Assembly (NCBI GenBank): GCA_958295845.1
Contig: OY282376.1
Span: forward strand, 4,973,022 to 5,037,021
Length of the DNA stretch: 64,000 nt
Direction of reading: 5' to 3'
DNA from: Caldilineaceae bacterium
GTDB lineage: Bacteria; Chloroflexota; Anaerolineae; Caldilineales; Caldilineaceae
Below, one piece after another: positions 7,029-15,791 of the stretch (position 1 is the first letter of the stretch; each line of letters starts with the position of its first letter). The position numbers and the translations under genes were made by a program. The notes below the pieces were generated by a model that worked only from the letters and a program-made list of their open reading frames with translations, made no database searches and had not been told where the DNA came from.

Positions 7029-10000
7029 CTAGACGGCGACGTCGGTGTCGGTGTCGCCGGCGGCGAGGGCGTTGTAGTAGGCGAGGACCATGTCTTTGGT
7101 GCGGTAGGTGCCGAAGGCGGCTTTGTCGTGGCGGCGGACGATGGGGAAGGTGTCGAGGATGTAGGCGGCGTCTTGGCGGGAGAGGCCGTAGAGGTGGAAG
7201 TAGAGGGCGTCGAGGCGGGCGCGCAGGTGGCGGCGTTTTTCTTCGTTCCAGATGAAGGGCGGGCCGTCGTAGCCGAGGTCGCGGGCGAAGGGGGCCATGT
7301 CGTGGGCGGTGTAGGTGAGGCGGAGGACGTGGTGGCGGACGAGGTCGCGGGCGGTGGTGGGTCCGAAGGCGCGGTCGTAGTCGGCGGGGGCGACGACGGG
7401 GAGTTGCTCGACGATAAAAAGGTTTAATGTCTGGCCGTGAACCTTCTGTCTGGCGACGAAATCAAACGCCATGCAGTTGAAATTGGCCACCAGAAGCGCG
7501 GCACATTTCTTATACCTCGCCGTCTCTTCTTCAACCTCGCCTTCAACTGGAGTAAAAATAGGTATCTTGTTTCCGAAAGCCGCTCTGGGGAACAGAGCGG
7601 CTATCATCGTTCGATGGTTAGTCGAGGCGGTGATATCTTTGAATCCTAGCGTCCATGGCAGCGGCCAATGCCAGTCGAACGATTCAGTGCTTACCCAAAA
7701 CTGCGGATCAGGTACCCATTTAGGGTTGGAGTGCTCATCAGTAGTGGCAATGCGCGGCTGAGCAGGCCGATTGAGATTCTCTGGATTGACGATCACGCTG
7801 GCTGCGCGGTGATCGAAGGCCTGCACCATCTTTCCTTCGTAGAGAGGCAAGTATAACGCCTCTCCCTTCTTCCAACGGTTACCCTGGACGGGGTAGAAAC
7901 CGTCGGCTTCGAGTTGGGCTGCGGTGCGGAAAAGATGGGAGTCGGAAGTCATATTGAAATGCCCCTGCATGTAGCGCACGGGCCAAGTCTTCTTCTCCTC
8001 CCCTTTTGAACGGTCAACTAAGACAGGATGGCGCCCGTAGATGCCGCGCGTGATCTCGGCGTCGCGTCGGCTGCGAAATACTGGCGCCGTGCCGGTATTG
8101 GGGTTGACACGTGTAAAGTTGTCCGCGGCCAGGGGGAAGCAGCGATCCGGGTCCTCAATGGCGACGGTGTCGTGGAGAAAGAAGGCGCAGTCGGTTTGGG
8201 CGAAACAGCGCTCCTCACCGCCGAAAATGAGGGCGCAGAACTTGAAACGGGAGTCGACGTCGGGGAAAAAAGGCGGCAGATCGGTTCCCAAGCGGCGGTT
8301 TTCAAAGTCGAACAGACCGCCAACGCGTCCGCTGGTGGAAACCGACTTGAAGAAACGAGAGGCGGTCTTGTCGGCGTAGATACCGGAAGGTGTCAGCAGT
8401 CCCACGATCCCGTCAAGCTTGATCAGGTGCATGGCGCGCTCGACGAAGAGAGAGTAAAGGTTTATCCTGCCGCCGCTGAGCAGAGGATATTGGCCCGAAG
8501 TCCTGCAGAATTCTCGCATCGCAGCGGCGGTGTTGCGGACCAGCTGATACGCCAACGCAGTTTCGTCACCTTCCTGAATCCGCTGCCTTATGAGAGCCTT
8601 TCGCTTTGCGCCTGTCGTCGCGTACGCAATTTCCTCGTCACGTAAAACGAAAAACTCGACCTCCTGTTGCTCGATACGATCCCAGGGGGGATTGCCGATG
8701 ATGGCGTCGAAGCCGCCGGTGGGCTGGTCGTCCTGCCAGCGGCGCCAGACGCCGGGGAAGGCGGCTTCCCAGTGCAGAAAGTTTTCGCGGTCGGCGATCT
8801 CTTTGGCGCTGCGCCAGATTTCGGTGAAGGCAGGCCACAAGGTGTGCTGTCGGACCGGGTCGGCGGCGTCAACGCTGTCGGGGCCGTTGGACAGCAGCGA
8901 AAAGGCTTTTTCCGCCTGCGAGACGATTATCGCCTGGAGCGGCGCTTCGAACTCGGCACGCTGCCGCTTTTTCATGCCGGCGGCGAGCCAGTTGACGCCG
9001 CAAAGTGTAGTGAGCAGGCCGCGCAGGGCTGACGTGGTCTTTTCGACCTCGCGAAAGAGGGTGGCCGACTCCTCGACCTGGGCGATGTCGGCGTCGGACA
9101 TCTCTTCGATCCGTTGCATGCCCCCGGTTGCGTTTTCGGCGGCCTGGATGGCGCTGGCTGAGGTGAATCCGCCGAGCCGGGAGAGCTCCTGGGTGGCGTC
9201 GTGGACGCGCAGGCCGATGAGGGAGTCGCCGCAGCGGAGGTGGTGGTCGAGGAAGGAGAGGGGCGCGCCGACGGTGAAGCTGTGCAGCCAGAGGGCGACC
9301 TTGGCGAGCTCGACGGTGAGCGGGTTCTTGTCGACGCCGTAGATGCAGCGTTTGAGGACCATGCGGCGGATGATGGCCTGGTCGGTGAGTTGGGGCTCGT
9401 CGATGACCCAGTTGGAGGCGTGTGCGCGTGCCAAAATGTCCTCGCGGATGGCGGCGATGCGTTCAAGCAGCGGCGACGTGTAGGCATCCTCCAGCCAGGG
9501 CGCGGCGGTGGGCGCGTATTCGACGAGGTCGGCGATGGCGTCGGAGAGGTAGTCGACGGCGGTGACGAGGAAGTGACCGCTGCCCATGGCGGGGTCGAGC
9601 ACTTTGAGGTTGAGCGCGGCTTCGGCGGGGTCGAGACGGCGGAGCTCGGCAGTGCGGTCGGCTACGGCACGTGTGTCGCTCTGCAGGGCAGCGGCTTTGG
9701 CCTGGAAGACGGTTTTGCGTTCCTCCAGCAGGGGCGTGAGCGTGCGCTCGACGATGAGGTCGACGAGCGGTTGGGGCGTGTAGAAGCTGCCGCTGTCCTT
9801 GCGTGCGTAGCTGTTGGGGCGGACGACGATGTGGCCGTCGGGGGTGCGGGCGGGTTCGCGCTCGAGCAGGCGCTCGTAGATGGAGCCGAGCTGCTGCACG
9901 GTCATGTCACGATAGTTGACGAAGCGGCGGCCGGATTCGCCCCTGGTGCGGCTGAGGCTGTGGATGATCGGGGCGAGCACGGTGTCGGGCAGCTGTACCT

Positions 10001-11084
10001 GTTCGAGTATGGGCGCGGCTTGTTGGGCGAAAAGGCCGCCGTTGTAGGGCGGCAGGCCGATGGAGGCGTCGCCCTCGTCAACCTGGCGGCAGAGCGTGGT
10101 GATGTGGTTGTAGTAGTTGCTGGCGATGTTGGAAAAGGCGTCGCGGGCGGACATGCGTTTGTCGATGTCGTCGCGAACGGACTTGCGCAGGCCGTAGTCG
10201 TCGTAGCGGCTGTCGTTGACGGGCAACAGGTCGCGGTCCTCGGCGTAGAGGAGGAAGAGCAGACGGTATAGGAAGATGAGGGCGGCCTGGCGGACGTCAT
10301 CCAGCTCTGCGCCGCTCTTGTCTGCGAGGGCGCGGATGAGGGCGGGATAGACTTTGTCGAAGACAGTGCCGGAAAGATCGTTTGCGACCTGTTCTTCGTA
10401 GCGGCGGCCTTCGGCGATGGCGTCTTCGAGGAAGCTGGTCTGGGCGCCGTGTTGGGGGCTGAAGGCGGGTCGACCGAAGAGGAGGCGGAAGGTGCGCAGG
10501 CGATGGGCGTCGTCGCCGGCCTGGACAGCTGTTTGAAGGTCGACTTCGTGGTAGCCGCTGGCGCGGGGGAGGGCGCGGCGGTCGTAGAGACGCCAGATGC
10601 GGCCGTTGGTGAGGATGCCCCAGCGGATGCGGCCGTCGGAGTTGATGTCGGCGGTGGCAAGGTAGCGGAGGATCTGGCCGTGGGGCGAACTGGTCTTGCT
10701 GCGTGCGTCGAGAGGCTGGTTGAAGCGCTTGCTCTCGGCGACGGCGAGGGCATCAGTGTATCGTTTGGGGGCGGGTTTGGCGGCGGCAAGGTCTTTGGAT
10801 TGGGCGTCGCCGAAGAGGAGGTGGTCGGGGATGTCTTCGTTGTGGTCGCTGCCCTGCTGGGGAAGGTAGTCGGCCCAGCCGAGGAGGTCGAAGAGGGGGC
10901 GGATGAGCTCCTGTTCGGTGGAGGCTTCGTTGATGGTGTGGAAGTTGGCGGCGTTCTCGATGAGGGCTTGCGCGTGGGCGCGGAAGGATTCGAAGTCGGC
11001 GGGTTGGGAGAGGGATTGCTGCCAGGCGTTGGTGTGGAGGATGCCTTCTTCGAGAAAGTAGTTGGTGAAGAGTTGACCGGGCAT
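7029..11084 (-). CDS. Type IIG-like restriction-modification enzyme (Eco57I class)
   Basis: A 1351-aa single-chain enzyme. The N-terminus has a PD-(D/E)XK-type pattern (PD at 86-87, ESK at 117-119), followed by the WGILTNGRIWRLY strand common to this class. Then come the adenine-N6 methyltransferase motifs: GSFYTPQPLVDLIV (about 432-445), motif I DPAMGSG (497-503), IYGVDKNPLTVELAKVALWL (581-600), and motif IV NPPW (798-801). Residues about 805-1215 should hold the target-recognition domain. This segment (about 7,440-8,670) is visibly less GC-rich than both flanks, which suggests domain replacement by recombination. The last 130 residues return to high GC. Such enzymes methylate and cut DNA in one polypeptide. 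A methylation-only role is possible if the nuclease site is inactive. There is no separate specificity gene nearby. Confidence 0.85.
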   Translation of the reverse strand: MPGQLFTNYFLEEGILHTNAWQQSLSQPADFESFRAHAQALIENAANFHTINEASTEQELIRPLFDLLGWADYLPQQGSDHNEDIPDHLLFGDAQSKDLAAAKPAPKRYTDALAVAESKRFNQPLDARSKTSSPHGQILRYLATADINSDGRIRWGILTNGRIWRLYDRRALPRASGYHEVDLQTAVQAGDDAHRLRTFRLLFGRPAFSPQHGAQTSFLEDAIAEGRRYEEQVANDLSGTVFDKVYPALIRALADKSGAELDDVRQAALIFLYRLLFLLYAEDRDLLPVNDSRYDDYGLRKSVRDDIDKRMSARDAFSNIASNYYNHITTLCRQVDEGDASIGLPPYNGGLFAQQAAPILEQVQLPDTVLAPIIHSLSRTRGESGRRFVNYRDMTVQQLGSIYERLLEREPARTPDGHIVVRPNSYARKDSGSFYTPQPLVDLIVERTLTPLLEERKTVFQAKAAALQSDTRAVADRTAELRRLDPAEAALNLKVLDPAMGSGHFLVTAVDYLSDAIADLVEYAPTAAPWLEDAYTSPLLERIAAIREDILARAHASNWVIDEPQLTDQAIIRRMVLKRCIYGVDKNPLTVELAKVALWLHSFTVGAPLSFLDHHLRCGDSLIGLRVHDATQELSRLGGFTSASAIQAAENATGGMQRIEEMSDADIAQVEESATLFREVEKTTSALRGLLTTLCGVNWLAAGMKKRQRAEFEAPLQAIIVSQAEKAFSLLSNGPDSVDAADPVRQHTLWPAFTEIWRSAKEIADRENFLHWEAAFPGVWRRWQDDQPTGGFDAIIGNPPWDRIEQQEVEFFVLRDEEIAYATTGAKRKALIRQRIQEGDETALAYQLVRNTAAAMREFCRTSGQYPLLSGGRINLYSLFVERAMHLIKLDGIVGLLTPSGIYADKTASRFFKSVSTSGRVGGLFDFENRRLGTDLPPFFPDVDSRFKFCALIFGGEERCFAQTDCAFFLHDTVAIEDPDRCFPLAADNFTRVNPNTGTAPVFRSRRDAEITRGIYGRHPVLVDRSKGEEKKTWPVRYMQGHFNMTSDSHLFRTAAQLEADGFYPVQGNRWKKGEALYLPLYEGKMVQAFDHRAASVIVNPENLNRPAQPRIATTDEHSNPKWVPDPQFWVSTESFDWHWPLPWTLGFKDITASTNHRTMIAALFPRAAFGNKIPIFTPVEGEVEEETARYKKCAALLVANFNCMAFDFVARQKVHGQTLNLFIVEQLPVVAPADYDRAFGPTTARDLVRHHVLRLTYTAHDMAPFARDLGYDGPPFIWNEEKRRHLRARLDALYFHLYGLSRQDAAYILDTFPIVRRHDKAAFGTYRTKDMVLAYYNALAAGDTDTDVAV

Positions 11085-11194
11085 TGTAAAGGGCTTGTGG
11101 CTGGCGGTTGTTGGCGGGTGGGCTCTTGGGATTGGGCGAGGGGAATTGTCGCACAGGTGGGTTGATTTTGCTAGTGGAATGGGGTGCTTCTAAC

Positions 11195-11350
11195 ACCTAT
11201 TAGCCCCGGAGGACGGCAACTGCAACACCTTTTAGCCACGGAGGAACACGGAGAACGGCAACTGCAACATCAAAACCTTTATCCACGAAGGGCCACGAAA
11301 TAGGTCAAGGGCAACACCCTTTTGTCCACGAAGGTCACGAAGGGGCGCGG
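11195..11350. repeat. CACGGAGG-type dispersed repeat cluster, copy 1
   Basis: Degenerate repeats built from (T)TTTAGCCACGGAGG, GGCACGGAGAACGG and CAACTGCAACACC fill most of the 413-nt gap between the R-M gene and the next ORF. The same vocabulary recurs at 12,245, 13,880, 15,430 and 63,715. No coding potential is visible. A weak GGGGACCGGGGCTGTGCTGC / CCCCGGTC hairpin followed by TTTTTTTG near 11,365-11,400 may terminate transcription on the plus strand. Confidence 0.85.
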
Positions 11351-11497
11351 AGGATGATGGTGTGGGGACCGGGGCTGTGCTGCCCCGGTCTTTTTTTGTC
11401 TTGGTGTTGTTACTGCTCGGGGTATTGTCGTTCTTCTCACCGGAAACGGGCTCGTCTTGGCGGGCACGGCGGGCGTCGGCGTCGTACAGAGTCCTGG

Positions 11498-12052
11498 TCA
11501 GGTCTCTTTTTGGAGGGCTTGGATGAGCGCGGCTAGCTCGGCGGGCTGCATGTCGGTGGATTTGTCGGTGCGGCCGCTGGTGTGGGTGTGGACGAGCTGG
11601 GGGCCGATCTGGGGCCAGTCGTGGCCGTGGAGGGAGCGGCCGAGGGTGTGGAGTTCTTTCAGGGAGGCTTCTTTATCGGGGTCCGGGTCGGATGGCTGCG
11701 GGGACGGCATTACCAGAACGCCGTCGGGGGGCGCGGCGCGGCGAAATTTGAGGTAGTGTTCACCGTATTGGCCGTCGCCGAGGCTGGCGCTGTACCAGTG
11801 GTGGCCCTGTTTTTCGCGGTGGGAGGCGAGGGTGCCGTCTTCGAGGTAGATGTAGGTGGGCCAGCCGGCGTCGTCTATTTCCCAGCTGCAGGGGTAGCCG
11901 CAGAATGTGGGGTGCGTTATTGGGGCGGGCTGGGGGCGGGTGCTGGCGGCGGTTAGCTTTTGCAGGTGGTGGAGGAGCTGGTCGAGTTTGGTGTCGAGCT
12001 GGTGGATGTTTTGTTGGATTTGGACTGCCCATTCGGGGGTATTGGCAGACAT
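11498..12052 (-). CDS. Hypothetical protein with N-terminal coiled coil
   Basis: A 184-aa soluble protein. Residues 5-35 (WAVQIQQNIHQLDTKLDQLL) look like a short amphipathic helix or coiled coil. They are followed by a Pro/Thr linker and a compact central domain with FCGYPCSWEIDDAGWPTYIY and GHHWYSASLGDGQYGEHYLKF, rich in aromatics with two Cys. The C-terminus (SLKELHTLGRSLHGHDWPQI) is polar. I do not recognise the family. A good AAAGGA Shine-Dalgarno lies 7 nt before the ATG. The gene is flanked on both sides by dispersed repeats and stands alone. Confidence 0.6.
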   Translation of the reverse strand: MSANTPEWAVQIQQNIHQLDTKLDQLLHHLQKLTAASTRPQPAPITHPTFCGYPCSWEIDDAGWPTYIYLEDGTLASHREKQGHHWYSASLGDGQYGEHYLKFRRAAPPDGVLVMPSPQPSDPDPDKEASLKELHTLGRSLHGHDWPQIGPQLVHTHTSGRTDKSTDMQPAELAALIQALQKET

Positions 12053-12244
12053 TTTGATTCCTTTCTTTTTGGTGGTGGCTACGACATTCGGGCGCGGTTT
12101 GGATTGGCGCGGCGGCGGGATGTGCGTGCCGGGGCGGACGGGCGCTTGTTGTGGGCCTGGGGGATAGGCGCTCCGTTTGACTTTGGGTTTTTTTATGTGG
12201 CCGGAGGTGGCCGGTTTATGGGTGAATTATATCATGGGGGACTG

Positions 12245-12450
12245 CGGCTTCTTTTAACCACGGAGAACGGGAACGGCAACTTCTTTTAGCCACGGAGGGC
12301 CACGGAGGGGCACGGAGAACGGCAACTGCAACGGCAACGCCTTTTTGTCCACGGAGGGCCACGGAGAACTGCAACGGCAACATCTTTTTTGATCTGTGGA
12401 GGGGCAGGGAGAACTGCAGTTTTTAGTCGTTAGTTTTTAGTTTTTGGTGA
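12245..12450. repeat. CACGGAGG-type repeats plus TTTTTAGT tract, copy 2
   Basis: Several degenerate units (TTTTAACCACGGAGAACGGG, TTTAGCCACGGAGGGCCACG, CAACGGCAACATC) are followed at 12,418-12,450 by the second repeat type, GTTAGTTTTTAGTTTTTGG. The repeats lie between the start of the hypothetical gene at 12,052 and the first solute-binding lipoprotein. Nothing else is visible in the 500-nt gap. Confidence 0.85.
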
Positions 12451-12553
12451 GTTGGTGGGAAGGGGATGGTGGTGAGGTTTGTTTGCGAGGAGGCGACGGT
12501 TGCGGGTAATGTCAGTTGTGCGGGTGCCAGGCATAGTAAGGAGAAGTTGGCAG

Positions 12554-13810
12554 ATGAGAACAGTATACGTTTCGCGCTGGGCGCGGGTGGGATGGGTTGT
12601 GCTGGTTTTGGGGCTGGTGCTGGGCGGGGGGTGTGTGCCGGAGCAGTTGGTGGTGAGCCCGCTGGGGATGGTGGTGGTGGGGCCGGGGGAGGCAGTTCAT
12701 ATCCGGTCGGTGGAGGCGCTGACGGGGATTGGGGAGCTGGGGATCCCGAGGCAGCGGGCGGTGGCGATGGCGATCGCGGATTACGGGCCGATTATGGGGC
12801 ATCGGGTGAGTATGGGCGCGGGGCTGGATGCGCAGTGTTCGGCGGAAGGGGGCGCGGCGGCGGCTGAGACTGTGGTGGGCGACCGGCGCGTGGTGGGCGT
12901 AATCGGGACGTCGTGCTCGGTGGCGGCGGTGGAGGCTTCGCCGATTTTGAGCGAGGCGGGGCTGGTGATGGTCTCTTCGTCTAATTCGGCGCCGTCGCTG
13001 ACGTCGGACCTGCGGGGCAATGCGGGGGCGAATTACCATGCGGGTTTTTTCCGGGTGTCGAGCAACGACCTGTATCAGGCGCAGGCGGTGGCGGCGTTCG
13101 CGTACGGTGAGTTGGGGCTGCGCAAGATGGCGGCGATGCATGACGGCGGGCCGTTCACGTCGGGGCTTGCGGGCGCGTTTGTTGAGGCGTTTGAGGCGCT
13201 GGGGGGCACGGTGACGCTTGTGGCGGAGGTGAGCAGGGACACGACGGATATGGTGCCGGTGCTGACGCGGGTGGCCGCGGACGGGCCGGAAGGGCTGGTA
13301 TTTACACTTTTTCCGGAGGGGGCGGGTTATGTGGTGCGCCAGGTTGGGGAGGTTGAGGGGTTGGACGAGGCGGCGCTGATCACGGGTGTTTCGTTGATGT
13401 TCGCGGAGTTGGAGTCGGTTGACGCGTATCTGGCGGGGCTGGAGTTCAGTTTTGGGGATAGTGTGAACGGGGCGACGGGCAGGAGCGGGGACGGGGTGTA
13501 CGCGGATTATGCGGCGCGGTATGGTGAGGGCGCGAATCCGGCGTATGTGGCGCTGGCTTATGATGCGACGACGCTGTTGTTGCGGGCGATCGAGGAGGTT
13601 GCGGTGGCGGATGGGACCCGGCTTTATATTGACCGCGCGAGGTTGCGGGAGGCGTTGACGAATACGGCTGATTTTGCGGGGATTATTGGGGCTATTTCGT
13701 GTGATGGGTTTGGGGATTGCGGGACGGGGCGGATTCATATTTCGCATTATAGTGATGCGTCGGTTGGGAATATTGCTGAGGTGCCGGTGGTGTATCGGTA
13801 TGAGCCTTAA
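12554..13810 (+). CDS. Solute-binding lipoprotein, Peripla_BP type 1 (paralog 1)
   Basis: A 418-aa protein with a lipoprotein signal peptide whose lipobox is LGGGC (Cys 27). The mature part is a type-1 periplasmic-binding fold of the Leu/Ile/Val-binding (Peripla_BP_6) class: RAVAMAIADYG, VVGVIGTSCSVAA, ILSEAGLVMVSSSNSAPSLT, KMAAMHDGGPFTSGLAGAF, and ALAYDATTLLLRAIEEVA. It would bind a small polar ligand outside the membrane. Cys in LDAQCSAEGG, IGTSCS and ISCDGFGDC are shared by all four paralogs here and may form disulfides. The start at 12,554 is set by AAGGAG 10 nt upstream; longer in-frame readings lack a ribosome site and would bury the signal peptide. No permease or ATPase is adjacent, so it may serve a remote transporter or a signalling partner. 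Confidence 0.85.
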   Translation: MRTVYVSRWARVGWVVLVLGLVLGGGCVPEQLVVSPLGMVVVGPGEAVHIRSVEALTGIGELGIPRQRAVAMAIADYGPIMGHRVSMGAGLDAQCSAEGGAAAAETVVGDRRVVGVIGTSCSVAAVEASPILSEAGLVMVSSSNSAPSLTSDLRGNAGANYHAGFFRVSSNDLYQAQAVAAFAYGELGLRKMAAMHDGGPFTSGLAGAFVEAFEALGGTVTLVAEVSRDTTDMVPVLTRVAADGPEGLVFTLFPEGAGYVVRQVGEVEGLDEAALITGVSLMFAELESVDAYLAGLEFSFGDSVNGATGRSGDGVYADYAARYGEGANPAYVALAYDATTLLLRAIEEVAVADGTRLYIDRARLREALTNTADFAGIIGAISCDGFGDCGTGRIHISHYSDASVGNIAEVPVVYRYEP

Positions 13811-13814
13811 GGGC

Positions 13815-14040
13815 AGTTTTTAGTGGTTAGTTTTTAGTTTTTAGTGAATGCCAGTTGGACGGGATAGTTTGACGCGGGGACGGCGACTGCAACATCTTTG
13901 AACCACGGAGGGGCACGGAGGTGCACGGAGAACTGCAACTGCAACGGCAACACCTTTTGTCCACGGAGGGCCACGGAGAACGGCAACTGCTACTGCAACG
14001 CCTTTTTGTCCACGGAGGACGCGGAGGGGTGCGGGGAAGT
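13815..14040. repeat. TTTTTAGT tract and CACGGAGG-type repeats, copy 3
   Basis: A TTTTTAGT tract (13,815-13,848) starts 5 nt after the stop of paralog 1. It is followed by units such as GAACCACGGAGGGGCACGG and TTTTGTCCACGGAGGGCC up to 14,036. These fill the gap to paralog 2. The order of the two repeat types (AGTTTTT tract first, then CACGGAGG units) is the same after paralog 2. Confidence 0.85.
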
Positions 14041-14094
14041 GACATTTTTGTTTAGTTGGAACGATTTGACAGGCAGGTGGAGGAGGAGGGGTCT

Positions 14095-15342
14095 GTGAAA
14101 ACTATGACTTGTTGGCGGGGGGCGGTGGTGGGGTTGGTTTTTGTGTTGCTGGTGGGCGGGGGTTGTGTGCCGGCGGATTTGGTGGTTAGTCCGCTGGGGA
14201 CGGTTGTGGTGGGGCCGGGGGAGGATATACAGATTCGGTCGATGGAGGCGCTGACGGCGACTGGCAAACGGGGGATTCCGAGGCAGCGGGCTGTGGCGAT
14301 GGCGCTGGCGAATTATGGGCCGATTCGGGGACATAGGGTGACGATGGGGGCCGGGCTGGATGCGCTGTGTACGGCGGAAGGGGGCGCGGCGGCGGCGGAT
14401 ACTGTGGTGGGCGACGCGCGGGTGGTCGGTGTCATTGGGACTTCGTGCTCGGTGGCAGGCGTTGAGGCGGTGCCGATTTTGAGCGAGGCGGGTCTGGTAA
14501 TGATTTCGTCGGCGAATACGGCGCCTTCGCTGACGTCGGATCTGCGGGGCAATGCGGGCGTGCATAACTATGCGGGCTATTACCGGACGGCGAGCAATGA
14601 TCTTTACCAGGGGCAGGCGGTGGCGGAGTTTGCTTATCATGAGCTGGGTCTGCGCAGGATGGCGACAATTGATGACGGCGGTCCCTACACGGCAGGGTAC
14701 ACGGGCGCGTTTGCGGCGGCGTTCGAGGCGTTGGGCGGCGCGGTGACGACGGCGGCGGTGATCAGCCGAGGGGACAGCGATATGACGCCGGTGCTGAGCC
14801 GGATTGCGGCGGACGGGCCGGAAGGGCTGTTTTTTCCGGTATTTCCGGGAGAAGGGGCGTATATTGCGCGCCAGGTGGGGCAGGTGGAGGGGCTGGAGAC
14901 GTTGGTGCTAATCGGGACCGATTCGCTGCTGCTGGCGGCGCCGGAGGTGGTGGGCTTTTATGTGGTGACGCCTGAGCTGCGTTTTGGGGGCAATGTGAAC
15001 GAGGCGACGGGGAAGAGCGGGGAGCAGGTGGTGGCTGATTATGTGGCGCGGTACGGGGAGGCGCCGACGACGGCGTCGTTTGTGCATGCGTATGATGCGA
15101 CGACGCTGCTGCTGCGGGCGATCGAGGCGGTGGCGGTGGTGGATGGGACCCGGCTTTATATTGACCGCGCGAGGTTGCGGGAGGCGTTGAGTGGGACGCG
15201 GGGGTTTGAGGGGCTGATCGGGACGATTTCGTGTGATGGGTTTGGGGATTGTGGGACGGGGCGGGCTTATGTTGTGCAGCATACGGATGCGGCGGTGACG
15301 GATATTCGGGCGTTGCCGGTGGTTTTTTGGTATGAGCCGTAG
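14095..15342 (+). CDS. Solute-binding lipoprotein, Peripla_BP type 1 (paralog 2)
   Basis: A 415-aa close paralog of the upstream gene, with lipobox VGGGC (Cys 24). The same landmarks occur: RAVAMALANYGP, VVGVIGTSCSVAG, ILSEAGLVMISSANTAPSLT, RMATIDDGGPYTAGYTGAF, and a C-terminal ISCDGFGDCGTG. The GTG at 14,095 is chosen for its GGAGGAGG ribosome site 5-8 nt upstream; the ATG at 14,104 is a possible alternative. The pair is separated by 284 nt of repeats rather than by short operonic spacing, so each copy may have its own promoter. Ligand unknown. Confidence 0.85.
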   Translation: MKTMTCWRGAVVGLVFVLLVGGGCVPADLVVSPLGTVVVGPGEDIQIRSMEALTATGKRGIPRQRAVAMALANYGPIRGHRVTMGAGLDALCTAEGGAAAADTVVGDARVVGVIGTSCSVAGVEAVPILSEAGLVMISSANTAPSLTSDLRGNAGVHNYAGYYRTASNDLYQGQAVAEFAYHELGLRRMATIDDGGPYTAGYTGAFAAAFEALGGAVTTAAVISRGDSDMTPVLSRIAADGPEGLFFPVFPGEGAYIARQVGQVEGLETLVLIGTDSLLLAAPEVVGFYVVTPELRFGGNVNEATGKSGEQVVADYVARYGEAPTTASFVHAYDATTLLLRAIEAVAVVDGTRLYIDRARLREALSGTRGFEGLIGTISCDGFGDCGTGRAYVVQHTDAAVTDIRALPVVFWYEP

Positions 15343-15353
15343 GGGCGTAAGGG

Positions 15354-15575
15354 CGGTTTTTAGTAGTCAGTTTTTAGTTTTTAGTGAACACCAGTCTTAG
15401 GCGATAGTTTGACGCGGGGGACGGCGACTACAACTGCAACACCTTTTAGCCACGGAGGACACGGAGGGGCACGGAGAACGGCAACGGCAACACCTTTTTG
15501 GAACCACGGAGGGCCACGGAGAACTGCAACGGCAACAGCTTTTTTTGATCTGTGGAGGGGCAGGGAGAACTGCAG
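15354..15575. repeat. TTTTTAGT tract and CACGGAGG-type repeats, copy 4
   Basis: GTTTTTAGTAGTCAGTTTTT begins 12 nt after the paralog 2 stop. TTTTAGCCACGGAGGACACG and related units follow, ending in TGATCTGTGGAGGGGCAGGG (which also occurs near 12,390). The arrangement mirrors copy 3. Confidence 0.85.
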
Positions 15576-15596
15576 GGTTTAGGGGATGGAGACAGT

Positions 15597-15720
15597 GTTG
15601 GCTAAACACCTTACTCTAGACACGTTGCTGGGGAAGAATTAGCACGGTGGTCTAGTAAGGGCGGGGCGTTGCGGGGGCGCAGCCCCCGCACAAGGGAGGG
15701 CCGAAGGCCCGACCGCCCAA
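15597..15720. repeat. Dispersed palindromic element, copy A
   Basis: An element of about 120 bp, also present at 37,068-37,175. Its right half folds strongly: TGCGGGGGC (15,670-15,678) pairs with GCCCCCGCA (15,682-15,690), GGGCC (15,698) pairs with GGCCC (15,706) over a GAA loop, and GGGCGG (15,659-15,664) closes with CCGCCC (15,713-15,718). The left half (GTTGGCTAAACACC, then TTGCTGGGGAAGAAT) is also conserved in the other copy. No ORF is present; it looks like a MITE- or REP-like element. Confidence 0.85.
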
Positions 15721-15791
15721 TTGCAGGGGTCAGGGGTTAGTGGTCAATAGATGGTGGTGGGTGGATTGGGAGGGAAGGGAGGTGTGGTGGT

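Noticed and set aside
8028..10271. Several plus-strand ORFs (up to 356 aa) antisense to the R-M gene
   Set aside because: They are shadows in the GC-rich parts; the minus-strand frame carries the conserved methyltransferase motifs.
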